Assembly: GCA_009760855.2 (NCBI GenBank)
Contig: WPIO01000027.1
Coordinates: forward strand, 4,034,501-4,098,500
Direction: 5' to 3'
DNA: 64,000 nt
DNA from: Cristatella mucedo
Taxonomy: Eukaryota > Bryozoa > Phylactolaemata > Cristatellidae
Shown here: in pieces, positions 1 through 35,466 of the stretch
Layout: each line of letters begins with the position of its first letter
Position numbering within the stretch: position 1 is the first letter of the stretch
Notes under the pieces: generated by a model
Databases searched by the model: none
Told to the model about the DNA's origin: nothing
Seen by the model: only the letters and a program-made list of their open reading frames with translations
Translations under genes and position numbers: made by a program

Positions 1-54
1 CTGCCATGCTGAAGACCTGCTAGCTTAAACAGCTTCCAGCAGATTCGGAAGCTG

Positions 55-285
55 TAAAACTTCATCTCATGCACAAAGAGAAAGTGGGAGGCAATGTTAA
101 GTCATGGGGCAGTCAATGAAGTGAGTAGGATAGAAGCAGCCGTGCAGGACAGGCTATGCCAGAATCGGCAGCAGGAGAGACGTCACTTGAGAATTCCACG
201 GTCTAGGGCCAGGAGTACCAAAGCATCTGCCACCGAGTCTATAAGTGAAAGGATAGTTCGGTTAAGGGCAAGTTAAACCTATTCG
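55..285 (-). repeat. LINE family A, 3' end fragment
   Basis: This stretch, read on the minus strand, matches the 3' end of the LINE family seen at 58320-59700 and 60390-61050. Shared landmarks are the inverted forms of the CAAAGAGAAAGTGGGA block, the mixed GGACAG block and the end-of-ORF segment around CCACGGTCTAGG. It is truncated and carries no intact reading frame. Identification is by internal comparison within the window. Confidence 0.65.
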
Positions 286-309
286 CAGTAGTTCAGCTAC
301 ATGCAAAGG

Positions 310-416
310 AGCTAAGCCGTGGCAATCCGATCGTGTTCAATCTCTGTCGTGTGAGGGGTCAGACCTCATCCATCAGACCAGTCACCTGTGGAGTCCCATA
401 AGGAACCACTCTCGGT
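310..416 (+). pseudogene. LINE family A reverse transcriptase, left part interrupted by hAT
   Basis: Translation gives a decayed reverse transcriptase block ending near a VTCGVP-like motif, the segment just before the RT catalytic region in other copies (16780-16860, 58480-58570). The reading breaks at 416 where a hAT element begins and resumes at 2701. Several stops are present, so it is a relic. Confidence 0.65.
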
Positions 417-806
417 AAGGATTCTGGTAACTGTTAAACAATAAAATTGCTGTTTTTCGCCTAAAATAAAAAACTAGTAAACAGCTGTTTGCTGTTTTAC
501 AGTTTCTTATGGAATTTTTTTAACAAATATACTACAACTGAAGCTCTGTCGTTCATTATGGATATAAAATATGTAACAGAAAACAAATTTCTTTTAATGT
601 ATTACGGATTTGTTATGATGGTTTTATTAAACTGGCCAAAAAATCAATTAAAGTGCAATTTTGCAAACAATTAAGTCAGATGTTATTAAAGTGATCTTAT
701 CGTATCAACAAATATTGATGCTCTTTTTAGAAATGCTTCAGTTTAGGAATCCTCCGAAAAATAACAAAAAAATCCAATTATAGAAGACCTAGAAATTATT
801 AGAAGG

Positions 807-900
807 TCGATGTGGAATATGCAACAAAATCATCAAATGTTCTGGAAACTCCATGACAACATTGAAGAATCATCGGGAAATACTTGCATACTTGCAATTG
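807..900 (+). pseudogene. BED zinc finger remnant of hAT transposase
   Basis: In the frame starting with CGA TGT at 808-813 the peptide reads CGICNKIIKCSGNS followed by a TLKNH helix. This is the usual BED finger pattern of Cys-x2-Cys, KxIKxSGNST and a helix with His. The second His is not clear, and the frame breaks afterwards. BED fingers bind transposon DNA in hAT transposases. Confidence 0.6.
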
Positions 901-1220
901 ATTTTGATAAACCTGCTAGAGGGTGTACATCCAAGGAAGAGCCCGTGAACAATAAGAGAACAAAAACGGTTGCACATTTTCTGGGGCGAGAGAGTCTGAA
1001 TGAGATTGCTACCGATCTGGCCACTGGTGGAATATCGATTTGAGCTATCACAAGAAACAAGTATATACGGCAATCAATCTCACGGGATAGATTCAAACTT
1101 CCAGCAAACGAAAGAGGTGTGATTAAGCTGTTGCATGATGATGACAAAGAAGAGAAAAACAAAATGATTGTCAATATCAAGGGAAAACTCGATAGAGGAG
1201 TCAAGTTAGCATGACTGTGG

Positions 1221-1712
1221 ATGAATACGCAACCAAGAGATGACGTAAATTCTTTAAAGTCAACATTCATAGCAGCGGCAATAAAACAACAATCAAGACA
1301 TGCCTTATTCGCATGTTTGGTTTGTGCACAGCTCTCGATATGTTCGAATCAATTGTATTTGAGCAATTTTGCAATAACAATGGAGAAGGATTTAGTGGGA
1401 TCTACTCAGGACAGCGCTGCATTTAATAATAAATGCATTAGCCACATCGATGTCATCACACAGCTCTACTTTAACCATGGTCTGCACCATGGAGTATACG
1501 ACACATTGTATAATAAGAGTACTAAGGAGGACGATTTAAACCTGGATAGTGACGATATTGATGAAATGGTCAATTTTAAAGCAGGTAGAGACTTAGAAGT
1601 GATCAGCGATGATATATTAGAAGATGTCGATTATGAACTGCTCATGAAATCATCAAGCTTGTCAAATTCATCGACAAATGGAATATTCAAAATGCTTTTC
1701 AATCTAAAGTAA
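1221..1712 (+). pseudogene. hAT transposase body, broken
   Basis: The open stretch covers part of the catalytic body. A hAT-like TVDEY...NIHSSG segment (typical form: DEWTS..RRYxNVxVH) lies just upstream in another frame near 1210-1270, so at least one frameshift separates the pieces. The following text is acidic (DLNLDSDDIDEMV) and not conserved enough to assign catalytic residues. It lies inside the hAT element and has no host role that I can see. Confidence 0.5.
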
Positions 1713-2213
1713 AAGCTGAGTTCGGAGAAGAGATTGAATTGCATCTTGACGTGAAAGCATGTTAAAACTCCACCCCGCAATGTTAGAGCCACTAGTAAAG
1801 ACCGTGGTCACCATCCACCAGAGATATTAACCGAATTAAAGGCACTGGAAATGATTGTAACATTGGATTTTGAAGCTCTCAAAACTCTTGTGAAGGTAAT
1901 GAAACCTGTGAAACTTGTTGTTCTAATCTAAGTCGACAAGACGTTGATGAGTGTGCTGACACAATTTAAGAATTCACGTTCCACTACCTCCCTAAGCTGA
2001 ATAATGAAATTACTACTTAGCTCATGGAAAATTTGAAGCATTGCGTTGAAGGGCAATCGAACAAGGATGTCATGAGCCTCTTACGCCATTTCACAGATCC
2101 ATCTGTCGCTTCGTCAAAAACTGCTAAATTTTTCAGGAAATTATGCTTATCATCTATTAGGAGTCAACTATGTAGATGCTGTCATCAAACAGTCGTCAAA
2201 TGATGCTGAAAGT

Positions 2214-2552
2214 GTGAACTCGTCTCTTAAAGATGAACTGAATTTGTTGCTTGAAAAAGATGGATCATCAATTGCAGTCCTGAAGAGCTTGAATTCGGAC
2301 TTAGTCCGAATACAAGCTCTTCAGAAAGTCTGGCCAGGGCACCGAAATTTTCCAGAAATCGTACAACACAACTCTACTACTAAACCAACATCAACAGACC
2401 TTGAAAGAGTTGTTTCTGTCTGTACGAATTTCTGTACAAAATTACGATCACGTCTCTCTGACAATTCGCTTAATGCACTTGTATTCTTGAAATATTATTA
2501 TAAGAAGTACAAAGGTAATGATTTAGAACTTATCATGAAAGATATATTATAA
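2214..2552 (+). pseudogene. hAT family C-terminal dimerisation domain
   Basis: This is a 112-residue open stretch. Its second half contains KPTSTDLERVVSVCTNFCTK, then RSRLSDNSLNALVFLKYYYK. This is the hallmark of the hAT C-terminal domain (PxSxxxERxFS...R..L.........L). It is the best preserved part of the transposase and fixes the orientation as plus strand. The upstream body is broken, so the domain is not part of an intact protein. Confidence 0.8.
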
Positions 2553-2700
2553 AAATGTGTTTATCACAAAAGTAAGCTATTGACTGTAGAATTAGAGATA
2601 AAATAGGAACAAACAGTAAAATAGGTGTTACCAGCTGTTTTTTGAAAATTAAAAATAGTAAACAGCTGTTTTTCAACAAAAAAGACTTTCAGACACCCTA

Positions 2701-3770
2701 GTTCTCGCTCGGTCTTTTGCTAGTCTCCATTTATACTCAACTTCTGGGAAGACTGATTCAGACCCATGGGATCGGCTATCACTTCTGTGCTGACTATAAT
2801 TAGCTGTAAATTTGGTTTAAACCCTCTGAGTCTCCTGCGGCGACTGGTAAATTTAATGCTTGCCTTGCCGACGTTCGATCCTGGATGTTGGCAAATTTCT
2901 TTAAACTAAATGCCGGCCCACGAAGCATGTGGCTGGTGTGACTAGAAGACTCGGCTCTTCTGATAAGTGATGCTGCTGTGCGACTCTCACCCAGGTGCTC
3001 AGAATTTAGAATAAGTCTTTGACAACTACCTAAATTTGGAAAGTTTCATTAGAAAGACTGCATCCACAGGTAGCCATCACGTCCAATCGCTATCTTAGAT
3101 TAAGGGCTGTCTACCAAGGTGGCCTGCAAAACATTTAACTAGTTCTCTAGTTCTGTCCAGGCTGGATTATTGCAATTCCATTTTGGCTGGATTACCAAAA
3201 AAAGTCATTGGGCCTCAGCTGTTGGCAATGAATATGGTTTCGAGGCCAGTTAACAAATCCCAGAAGTTCAGCCATGTGTCTCCTTTACTGAATGATGGCT
3301 TCAGGTTGATCAACGGATACAGAGTAAAGTTTTTCTGCTGACCCACTTTAGTATCTTGCTGAACTGCTGCACCAGGTTCAGCCTCCGCCTGCCCTCAGGT
3401 CCTGCATGGACGATAAATTAGTTGTTCCATTCCCCTGCTGTTGGGACAAAACCTTTTGCCTTGCAGGTGCTAGACTATGGAACTCACTTCCACAATCCCT
3501 AAGCAACGACAGCTCTCCTGCTGATGACTGTTGCACTTGCTTTCCAGCCGTCCTGAGCTGCTACTTCTTTGCTACCCACTCCCTCAACTGCTCTCCCGAC
3601 TCAGCTCTACTTCTTACTTCTTTTGTGTGAGATGAAGTATGTTGGCTACCGAAAGTCACTTAGGCTCTGGGTCCACTATAGAAAATTATCCTGCATAACA
3701 TATGCCTAGTATTTGTGGCTTTCAGTAGCTACAGACAGAAATACATTACACTACTTTGCAGTGGACACTA
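2701..3770 (+). pseudogene. LINE family A reverse transcriptase, right part and 3' end
   Basis: This continues the copy interrupted at 416. Translation in shifting frames gives the post-catalytic RT region (LACLADVRSW, then MLANFFKLN), the DYCNSILAGLPKK region and the C-terminal WNSLPQSLSND stretch at about 3480-3515. The 3' end shared with other family A copies runs to about 3770. Frames shift repeatedly. Order and spacing match the fuller copy at 58320-59700. The motif set resembles the CR1/L2 group of non-LTR retrotransposons. Confidence 0.75.
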
Positions 3771-5989
3771 GGCATCCCTAATGTGAAAGGTACCATGAAT
3801 GCTGGTTCGACCCTGAGGGTCCTAAAATCACCATGCATATTCGTGCTTGGGCACTGTTATTAAGTTTGGCAAACTTGAAGGTCTGTGATCTTATTTGAAA
3901 TCACAATAAAACCAGCCGCGTGCAGTCTTTGCACGCTAGCAGCCGCGGTACCGGATGGCAGTGCTATGGGGTGTGGCAAAACAAGATGGAGGGAGTTCGA
4001 GGGGGAAGGACCGGAGCAGCACTGACCTAAAGCTCTCTGGATGAAGGGTGGCAGCAATCGTTTCCCGAGCATGAGCCGTGCCCTACTGGGCCTCTGAGCA
4101 TTCACACACCACCGGCTGACCAGTTGCATGCTCCGCTTCCTCTTTGCTGAGACCTACTCGCCAAGCCCAGCAGAAGCCTGATTCGATGGCCAGACGCTGG
4201 CCATCTGACTGGGCCGCAAGCCATGCATGCCATGTCACAGCTATGAGCCAACTCTGAAGCTTTGCTCAGCAGTTTTCCAGCCAATAAGCTGTCTTCCCCA
4301 GGCATTGGGGCGGGCTCCCTCCCCTTGCCTTTATAGAGCTGATGGCTGCCTGATCTTGTAAGCAGGCCGACAAAAAGCTTCCCACTCGGGCAATCGGTTC
4401 GCTGGTAAATTAGCACGTAAATGAGCTACAGCAGCCAGGCGAAGATGTCCAACTAGGATGCCGACGTAGGCATAGCCAGTGCACGATGAAAATTGCCAGC
4501 TCGAACTGGAGCCTTTGTGGAGGTCGGAAACAGCCGAGCACCTACCAGTTAGCCCGAAAGATACAAAGCCTAACGATGGACCGATGTTCTAACATCGTGC
4601 TGTCATAGATCCTCGTGATCTGCTATGCCGTCTTCTTTCTCAATAATACCAATGCAGAAGAGTCCCCCCCCCCATGCCAGCAGCAGAGTGTTGGCTATCA
4701 TTTTATCTTTATGCTCCCTGCCCCTGCGAGCACACGCAGGTACGATCGGCTTTTGTTTCAAAGTGATCGAACACAGACTTTCCAAGCCCCTTCCTTGACC
4801 ACCACCAGCATAATGCACACAAAGACTAGCGAATGGTGCATACTGAAGTGAGCCGAGCGAATAGCGTATTGTGTACATCCATGCAGGCTCTGGCTTCTGA
4901 GTATGGCTTTTACCTCTTTGATTTGGCGAAGATTCGAAAGCAGACTAGCTTTGTCTAAAAGAAAAAAGAGAATAATTAAGCATACTTTGCAAGGGCAACT
5001 AATAATAATCAACCCCTATAATAAGCTAGGTCATTTAGTGAGTTCATAAGTCAGGCTCTGACGTCACAGAAGTCCTTTTCTGTGACTGTGTAAGTCGTAC
5101 AATGAGGGTGGAACAATGAGCCTCAACAAGGGGGGATACAACTTACTAATTTCCATATGCAGCTGCAACGTTCACATTCATAGTTGACATTAAATGCTAA
5201 AATGCTAGAAATTAAAACACCTGGATGGATTTAAAAGGTTTTTCAAAGGCATTGGCATTCCAGTATCTTGAGTTTTCTTAACTATGACCGCAGTCACCAC
5301 CGGTGCTTCTAAGTGCTCCACAGCTTCTTCTTGGCATAGCTGAGTTGACGTATTGAAAAGCTGCCCCGATTAAAATATAGCATGAGCTTAAGTTTTTTTT
5401 AATGGCTGCAAATTTATGGTAGACTTTAAATTCACATCCACTACATTTGTAGAATGGAAACCAATCAAGATCCAACATAAGCAGAAGCTGAAAGGAAAAG
5501 GCATTCTTAGCAGACATGAAAGTCCAGAGAAACTGAGGAAGAAGCAGAAGCACGACAAAGCATGACGAGTCACATTTTTCTGTCATACTTGCCGGGCTGA
5601 GACCTAGTAACAAAATGTGTTTATGGCAAGCCACGCAAACATAATCTCTTTCTCTGCACTTTATATGCCTTGAAAAAGAAGCATGTACATTGGCAAGTCA
5701 TAGCAAATAAGATTTCAGAATAGACAACAAAGACAATTTACAAGGCCTGAACTAATGCTCTAAGTATAGGGTTCCATATTTGGCTTCTTTTTAAATTTCA
5801 AGTCATGGGATGTCGTGACATCAGTCGCGAGTTCCAGGATTTGAAGCATACGAACTAAAGGCATGGTCTCCGAAGGATTAGAGGTTGCTTAGAGACAGAG
5901 CGACACGACTCGAATCAGAACAGCATTGGTATGTTGCCTAGCAAGCTTACAAAGCAGTCTTAATGGCAAGGGACCGAAAAGTGAGAGAC
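3771..5989. other. Intergenic, nothing recognised
   Basis: I find no supported gene or repeat in this 2.2 kb. Short open stretches exist on both strands (for example 4102-4416 minus and 5278-5634 minus), but they lack motifs, splice context or coding-like composition. A run of C lies at about 4666-4675. Confidence 0.5.
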
Positions 5990-6480
5990 GAACCCATAAT
6001 AATAATAATAATAATAATATTGCACTTGATAAAGCGCCCTCAGAGAACTTAATCTCTTTCTAGGCGCTTTACATTTGCTGCAAAGTGATACGCAATAGAA
6101 TAGTAAGTAAAATCATGCTTGAAAAACAAACAAAATGAATAACATGGTTAGGGGTTACATGCACTGGGTCAGCATGCAAATGTGGTTAGTGGCAGCATGA
6201 ACAGTGTCAGCACGCATAAGCACATCGAGGACGAATCACAAGGACCCACTAAATGCTGTCCTAAATAGGTATGTTTTTAAGTTTCTTTTAAATGTGGTCA
6301 GGTCAGGGGATGTTCTGATGCAGGTCGGGAGGGAGTTCCAGGCTGTGGGAGCATACGAGCTAAATGCACGGTCTCCAAAGGATTTAAGGTTGAAGTCGAT
6401 ATGCTGTTTGATGATTAGTCAGTTCAGGTCGGAGAGAAGTAGTCCAATGTGGCAATTGTAACGTTCACGACAGACAAGCC
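5990..6480 (-). repeat. LINE family B, 3' end with AAT tail
   Basis: Read on the minus strand, this holds the end of the RT ORF (AWNSLP-type segment near 6330-6360), the short 3' UTR and the family tail. The tail shows GTAAAGCGCCTAGAAAGAGA-type sequence followed by TTCTCTGAGGGCGC and an (ATT)n run at about 5997-6020. It is the same 3' end as at 9690-9960, 28110-28740 and 40850-41280. It is 5' truncated, as is normal for LINE copies. Confidence 0.75.
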
Positions 6481-7638
6481 TGGCCGAGGAGCTCTTCCCC
6501 AACTAAAAGCACTGTGAAGTGCAGGCCGGATGACCTTCGAGCAGTGAGCTACAGAAGCCGAGACAGGATGTCAAGAATGCTAAACATAGGATGCCGTATC
6601 ACCCCCCTTTAAGGGATAGAAACCTTCTTAGCCAACTCAGCAAGAGTTGCTGGCAAGGCAGCTGCAGTCAGTGACATGTCACCACAATATCATGCAGGAA
6701 GCACTCACCGGCATCGAACAAGATGCTGTCATGCTTGGAGAACCGCCGCACAATATCCATGCAGTCCTAACGCATGCCTACAAGTTCAAAGGGCTTGCAG
6801 CATCAGCTATGCCCTTCTGCTTAATATCATAAGATCGAATTATCACAGCTGCACCTGGGATCAAGCAAGAACAGAGGTGCAGCCACCGCGAAAATCGCTC
6901 TATCAGGGGGAGGGGAGTGCATATCCCACAAGAAAGAAAATGAATTGACTCTGCACTCTGAAACTCGAGGGAAGAATGGAAGAAAGGAGAAAATGATTGA
7001 GGGATGGAAACAGCAGGTAGAAAACAGTTGCCCCAATGTCCTGCTGTATCAATTTCACACCAACTGCTTCATCTTTCAGCACGTTACTTGAAACCAGTCC
7101 ATGTAAACTAAACCGATAATGTGGAATTCGACCGAACCATGAGACATTTGACCGATTGGTCACAGTACCTATCCACTGCCAAAGTCGGCTCCTCTGAAGG
7201 GTATACATAAGATGCTCTCTAGAACTATAACAAAAATATTCAAAAATACTCCAATAATACTAATAATATTTCCCTTTCTTATTTTGCCTGTCTATAAATT
7301 CGTATTCATAAAAGGTTTCGTTCATATAATTGAAGCCTGGGACACTGCTATTACGCAATTCCCAAGAGTATACGATTCAGGCTTCACTGCGTGCACCGGG
7401 ATTCTTGTCATAGATTTGCCGCAAGGTCCTAGTCAAGAGGTTACACTGGTTGTGGTTTCGAGTCCGGCAGCAGGCAATGCCACACTGCCTGCTGAGTGCA
7501 CCAGAGGGAAGATGATTGTCGCTAAATCGCCTATCATATGACTTAAATCGGTTGATCTTGACTTGTCTTCCATACTAGGCTGGAGTGCGTACTATCCTTC
7601 TGACTTACACACTCGGGGATCGCCTATACTTAGCGGCT
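6481..7638. other. Intergenic, nothing recognised
   Basis: No gene, RNA or repeat family is recognised in this interval. Open stretches such as 7212-7541 plus lack motifs and are not supported. Confidence 0.45.
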
Positions 7639-7641
7639 CAT

Positions 7642-7716
<75 letters not shown>
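7639..7716. repeat. (CA)n microsatellite
   Basis: A near-perfect CA dinucleotide run of about 37 units. It is followed within 20 bases by a long CT run, making a compound microsatellite. Open frames of His-Thr and Leu-Ser here are artefacts of the repeats. Confidence 0.98.
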
Positions 7717-7717
<1 letters not shown>

Positions 7718-7729
7718 CTCTATACCTTG

Positions 7730-7732
<3 letters not shown>

Positions 7733-7825
<93 letters not shown>

Positions 7826-7856
7826 TTCTCTCTCTCTCTCTCTCTCTCTTTATCTC
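7733..7856. repeat. (CT)n microsatellite
   Basis: A CT dinucleotide run of about 60 units, with a short interruption near 7822-7828. It is purine/pyrimidine asymmetric and sits just upstream of the CpG-rich block. Confidence 0.98.
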
Positions 7857-7999
7857 GCTGAGCAAAAGGTCTTTTGACAGCCTCATTCCGATGTGGACTT
7901 TAGTCGAAGTACTATTTCACGTGGCCGAAGAGCCAAGTACATTTGGGGCCGCTGGAGCTGCCCAGGTTGGGATCAGCATTAGGTCAAACGATAGGCTGA

Positions 8000-9350
8000 A
8001 AATCCGAGCTCCGCCCAGCTAACGGTCATCGCCCTGGCGAGAGAGCAGGCAAAAAATGTCGCTGCTTAACGGCTGCGTCGCATTCTGCAAGCGTAAGGGT
8101 GTACGAGTCAAAGAATGTTCGATAAAATGAATACCTACGTCGTAGGCTCTGCTTCATCAACACCGCAACACGCCCCAAAGCATGGGAGTCCGATACAGTA
8201 CCGAGGCCAACCAGATAGGCGACGCCGCGGTGGAAATCGAGCGGTTACTTTAATGAATCGCGGCGACGTCCAATCGGGGCACTCTGGCCAGACGCTGAGT
8301 AAAACCAGCGTCACCTCGAATAGGTAATGGGGCGGCACCGCAGGCAGGCAAAAAAGAGTTAGTCAGCCGCAACGGAAGCGAATAGCCGAACCACCCGGAT
8401 GCGTGTATTCTTCCGCCCAGGCGTACGTCCCGTGTAGGTCCCTGCGTGGGTGAGGCGGTACGGTTGCGACTCGGCGCGGCCTGATTTTTTACTAGTGTCC
8501 AGTGCGAGACGCACGGCGAATACACTCGTCAGTCAGCGTCTAACTTGGTGCTGCAAGAGGCCCGACTTCGAGTCAGGTAAGCGCCGTCGGTTTCGTTCCG
8601 CCGTCCATCGACGAACGGAAACGGCCTCCCGCCTGACCGTCCTCTCACTCGCATGCTGGGCCAAAAATAGCGTGGTTGGGCGTATCGGGTATAGCCGCTA
8701 CTGGCCAGTAAAAATAGAATAGCGGTGCCTGCTCGATTTTAATCTTTTGTGTTCCGAATGTATTTGTTTGGCGCGGCGAGGTGGCCCAGTCTTTAAACTC
8801 GCTAACGACTTATCCTGACAAGCAGTCTTTCGATTGCCGCGGCACCATTGCGCAGGAATGCATCGTCGTCCTCTGATAATTCTCGGCCGCCGCCGATAGC
8901 CCGGTGCTGTGCCGACCTTCGCGCCCCTGGCCAGCGAGATGTATAACGAAACAAGCATCTCGAACGTGGCCCGGGTGGGTCGGGTTTTAGCAGCACTTTG
9001 AATTAATTGATGAACACGTTTTTCCTGCAGCCACATTTTGATGCCCGTTGCCCAGGCTGAGCTCGTTCGCCGGTGCTCGCCATCCCGCCCTCGCTGCCAC
9101 GGCTTGCTTGCTCGCCGCCGCAAGCAGCATTTTTGTCGCGTATTCGTTTCGGCAATTTAGTGTGCCGGTTCGAAGTGGCGTGTGCAGACGCTATTCACTT
9201 TTCTCTTCCTGTACTCCGAAGTTTCCTGTCGATGCCTGATGCCTCCCATCCAGCTACCTTTATTAGCGTCCCTCTCATCCGCCAACGTCAATCCTGCCGT
9301 CGTCTTGCAACTCGAATGTGGGGCGTGGTGTCTTTTTGTCCCTCAGGCAG
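8000..9350 (+). promoter_or_regulatory. CpG-rich block, candidate MEF2 promoter and 5' exon
   Basis: This 1.35 kb is visibly richer in CG dinucleotides than the flanks. It lies 3-4 kb upstream of the MEF2 start codon on the same strand. A consensus donor (TCAG then GTAAGC) at 8576/8577 could end an untranslated first exon that joins the acceptor at 12209/12210. No convincing TATA box or protein-coding frame was found, although overlapping open stretches occur on both strands, as expected of GC-rich DNA. A promoter role is inference from position and composition. An unrecognised old GC-rich repeat is the alternative. Confidence 0.4.
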
Positions 9351-9689
9351 CTGAGTGCCATGGTATGGCTGTCGAAACACAGCCGAGTCGCTCGACAGCC
9401 AAATTGGCACACCAACTGAACTGCCTGTGATTGTGCCAACAAGCACGGTTATGAAGAGAAAAATAAATTCTGCAAAGCTGTAGGCTATAAGAAGTCCGTA
9501 GGCTGCAGCGTGTAGCCAACTGGGTGGTAGCATGTGCAAGAAATGGCGAGGCGTTGGCTGATGGCAGCTGTTCAAAGGTAGCAAGCTGCTTCACCATGGA
9601 CGACTGCCGCGAAACTTAAGCTCTTAACCTTGCTGAAGCAGAAAACAAGGTCAACCTAAAACGGCATTGCAAGGAATCTCGAGGGACAT
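9351..9689. other. No feature recognised
   Basis: This is the transition from the CpG-rich block to ordinary sequence. Nothing supported is seen. Confidence 0.4.
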
Positions 9690-9960
9690 CTGCTCGATCC
9701 AATAATAATGATAATACACTTGATAAAGCACCCTCAGAGAACTTAATCTCTCTATAGGGGCTTTACTTTTGCTGCAAAGTGAAATGCAATTGAATGGTAA
9801 GTAATATCATGCTTGAAAAACAAACAAAATGAATAATATGGTTAGGGGTGACATGCACAGGGTCAGCATGCAAATGTGGTTAGTGGCAGCATGCACAGTG
9901 TCAGCACACATAAGCATATCCAAGCACATAAGCACATCCAAGTGCTTGTGGCAGGATATA
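9690..9960 (-). repeat. LINE family B, 3' tail
   Basis: The minus-strand read gives the same 3' UTR and tail as the 5990-6480 copy, beginning with AATAATAATGATAAT at about 9701-9715. The landmark words AGCACCCTCAGAGAAC and AACATGGTTAGGGG (here AATATGGTTAGGGG) are shared. It is truncated to about 270 bp. Confidence 0.75.
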
Positions 9961-10441
9961 GGTTATGGACCTGTTGTGCTGCATACCTGCCTGGTCGCAT
10001 CACGCCTCATCGAAGACTTACTCTCCTGTCACCTCATTGTTGTATTTCCTGTAAGGATAGCTTTTGAAGCAAACGTTCGATGGCCTCTTGTTTTTTATTT
10101 TTATTAAAATTGAGTTTGATAATTGGCAGTATAGCCTGTACCCATGGCAAGTCGTGCAAGTTGGTGAGATGCCCTGTCACCTAGGCAGGTTATAGCTAGT
10201 TCAAACATCAGTGTTCTACGGCTGACCCTTAGCGATTAGTCCCTACTTTGCTTCGCACCGGTGATCTTCATTGCCCAATCGCCCTGCTAGGTCTTAGCTC
10301 ATCGATTCGGTGCTCGTTTTCACAACATGGTTCGTGGGCTCCAGTCTTGTAGTGGGTGATTCGTATTTGTCCTTTGCAAGCATGATTGATGGCTGCTGAG
10401 GCTCTTCTGCTGCTAAAATGAGGCTATATACAAATAATGAA

Positions 10442-10485
<44 letters not shown>

Positions 10486-12209
10486 GCTGCTTTAAAAATG
10501 ATTATAAGCCTGCTTTTTATCGTTGTCATTGTTATTTGCTCGGCTTATTCTCTGCTTACCTGAATGTCCCTAGAGGGGGGCTACTTTTAGTGTTGAAATT
10601 GCAAGCCAGTTGCATGCGCCTGCAGATATTAAGTGCATCTGTGACATCGTTGGACGATATGTTGATGTGGTGTGTACTGCAGCCTTGCCGATAGCAGTAT
10701 ATCGTCCCGGTGCCTTGAAAAACTGTCCTTATTGAACTGTATATGACATTCAGAGTATGCCACATTTGCAATTGCAGATGGAGATAAATATGTTTGTGAC
10801 AGTGAGTAACGTTTCGAGTTGCATGGTCGTGCCTGCAGAGTAGCAGTGCAGAAGCGTTTGTGAGTCAGTATTAGCACAGCCTGTCTAGTGCTGTGCTTTG
10901 GCAGCAATTATTGATTAGATGCTTAAGGCGAGGCCAGTAGAGTATTACAGTCACCCTGGTGGGCTGCTGCAATACTGCCAGGGGTCAGCCAGTGAGCGTA
11001 GCCAAGCAAAAGCAACAAAAATTTCATGAAAGAGCACCTCCCAGTTGAAGCCATGTGGTCACAAGGCACTGGCTGTATTTTTGCACTCACCCGCCAGTTG
11101 GTGTAATGTAGCTAGTCATGCTGGTTGTCAGTGCCTGTACACATACTTGTGCATGTGCAAGTGCCTGTTTGTCTGTGACTCGTTATTGCTGGGCCCATGC
11201 ATGCAGTGCCATATGGCTGTGCTTGCTCAGAAATTGCTCGATAGTCGGACGTTTTTGGAAGCAGATGTCAGCATTGGCTTCAATTACAACTGGCAAGTTC
11301 TCAACTTACAACTGCTAACAGCAAGAGTTAATTTAGTGAACTTCTTTAGAACCGTGGGAGAACTAGATAGATCTCTTTACATGAAATTATCATAGGCTAA
11401 AAAAAAACGAAGTATTTTGCCACTGAAAATCGTACCATGTGTTTCTCCCTTAAACCAACCAACCTGGTGTTTGTTCTTCTCAGGCCGCTTGAGGCTTCGT
11501 TGGTTAGCAACTTTCCACGGGTCCTCGGCAGGCGGTTGGCTGAATGTAGAGCAGACATTTTTTTTCACTTGGTGAGCTTCTTGACCACCCGGTGCATCAC
11601 CTTCAGTCACCCTAGTCGGCAAAGGTGTGCATCAATAGATGGTGGGATACACGTTGATAAACGTTGCCTAATGATTACATCTACTTGCACTAATGCATTA
11701 TCATTAGTTAGCACTTCTCTAATCTAGTCACTTGGCTGTAGCGATGCGCATTACTGGTGCCAGCTGCAGCAGCACATTGATCCAGCCTTGCTTGAAATGT
11801 GTTGCTTGTTGTCGTTCGTTGCAATGCCACGTGGTAAAAGAATAGCATTTCCCCATGCAAGACTGCTGGCTTCTGAATGAACTTTAGGAATGTTTATGAC
11901 CAACGATTCTTAAAGTCGGTGATGGCTATGCTCGATGCAACTGTAGACCTAAGCAGCATTTGTGCACTGAATGTATCGAAAGTAAACATTAAATGCTGTT
12001 GCTGATCATTGTGTGGTCATTGACTACCCCATGACCACAGATCATGGTCATGTCCTGCTGACTGCTGCTGGGGTATACCCCCATGCACTCAGTCCCGGAT
12101 TTTCAGCTTGTGTGTACTCTTGAGTTTGTCTAAAACTTGGCTTTGTTATCTAGGTCGTAGGGCAAATTATGCGGGTGATTTGCATACAATTTCTTCTCCC
12201 ATGACTCAG
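9961..12209. other. Upstream region of MEF2, mostly unannotated
   Basis: No gene is recognised. A weak SINE1-like 3' piece (GTGGGTGATTCG then GGCTCTTCTGCTGCTA) lies at about 10354-10420, and an (AT)n run at 10443-10482. If the 8.5 kb donor is used, this stretch is part of a 5' UTR intron. Confidence 0.4.
10443..10482. repeat. (AT)n microsatellite
   Basis: A pure AT dinucleotide run of about 20 units, adjacent to the end of a weak SINE-like fragment. Confidence 0.95.

Positions 12210-35466
<23,257 letters not shown>

Larger units (their letters stand above)
417..2700 (+). mobile_element. hAT-type DNA transposon relic
   Basis: The element is about 2.3 kb, bounded by imperfect terminal inverted repeats. 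The left end reads AAGGATTCTGGTAACTG and the right end, reverse complemented, reads AGGGTGTCTGAAAGTC. Subterminal AAACAGCTGTTT motifs occur near both ends. Inside, in order, are a BED-type zinc finger remnant, a decayed transposase body and a recognisable hAT C-terminal dimerisation domain. A CTCGGT motif occurs at both flanks, as expected of a target duplication, although the right copy is offset by a few bases. Multiple stops and frameshifts make it inactive. Confidence 0.8.

Noticed and set aside
3375-3630. Apparent small host protein (MDDKLVVPFPCC..)
   Set aside because: It is the C-terminal and 3' end text of LINE family A, repeated at 17870-18100 and 59330-59500.
4102-4416. 104-codon open frame on the minus strand
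   Set aside because: No motif, no splice or promoter context and no coding-like pattern.
7563-8022. Open frames of His-Thr and Leu-Ser repeats
   Set aside because: They are translations of CA and CT microsatellites.
8115-9123. Several overlapping open frames in the CpG-rich block
   Set aside because: High GC lowers stop frequency on both strands. No motif, start context or splice partner supports any of them.
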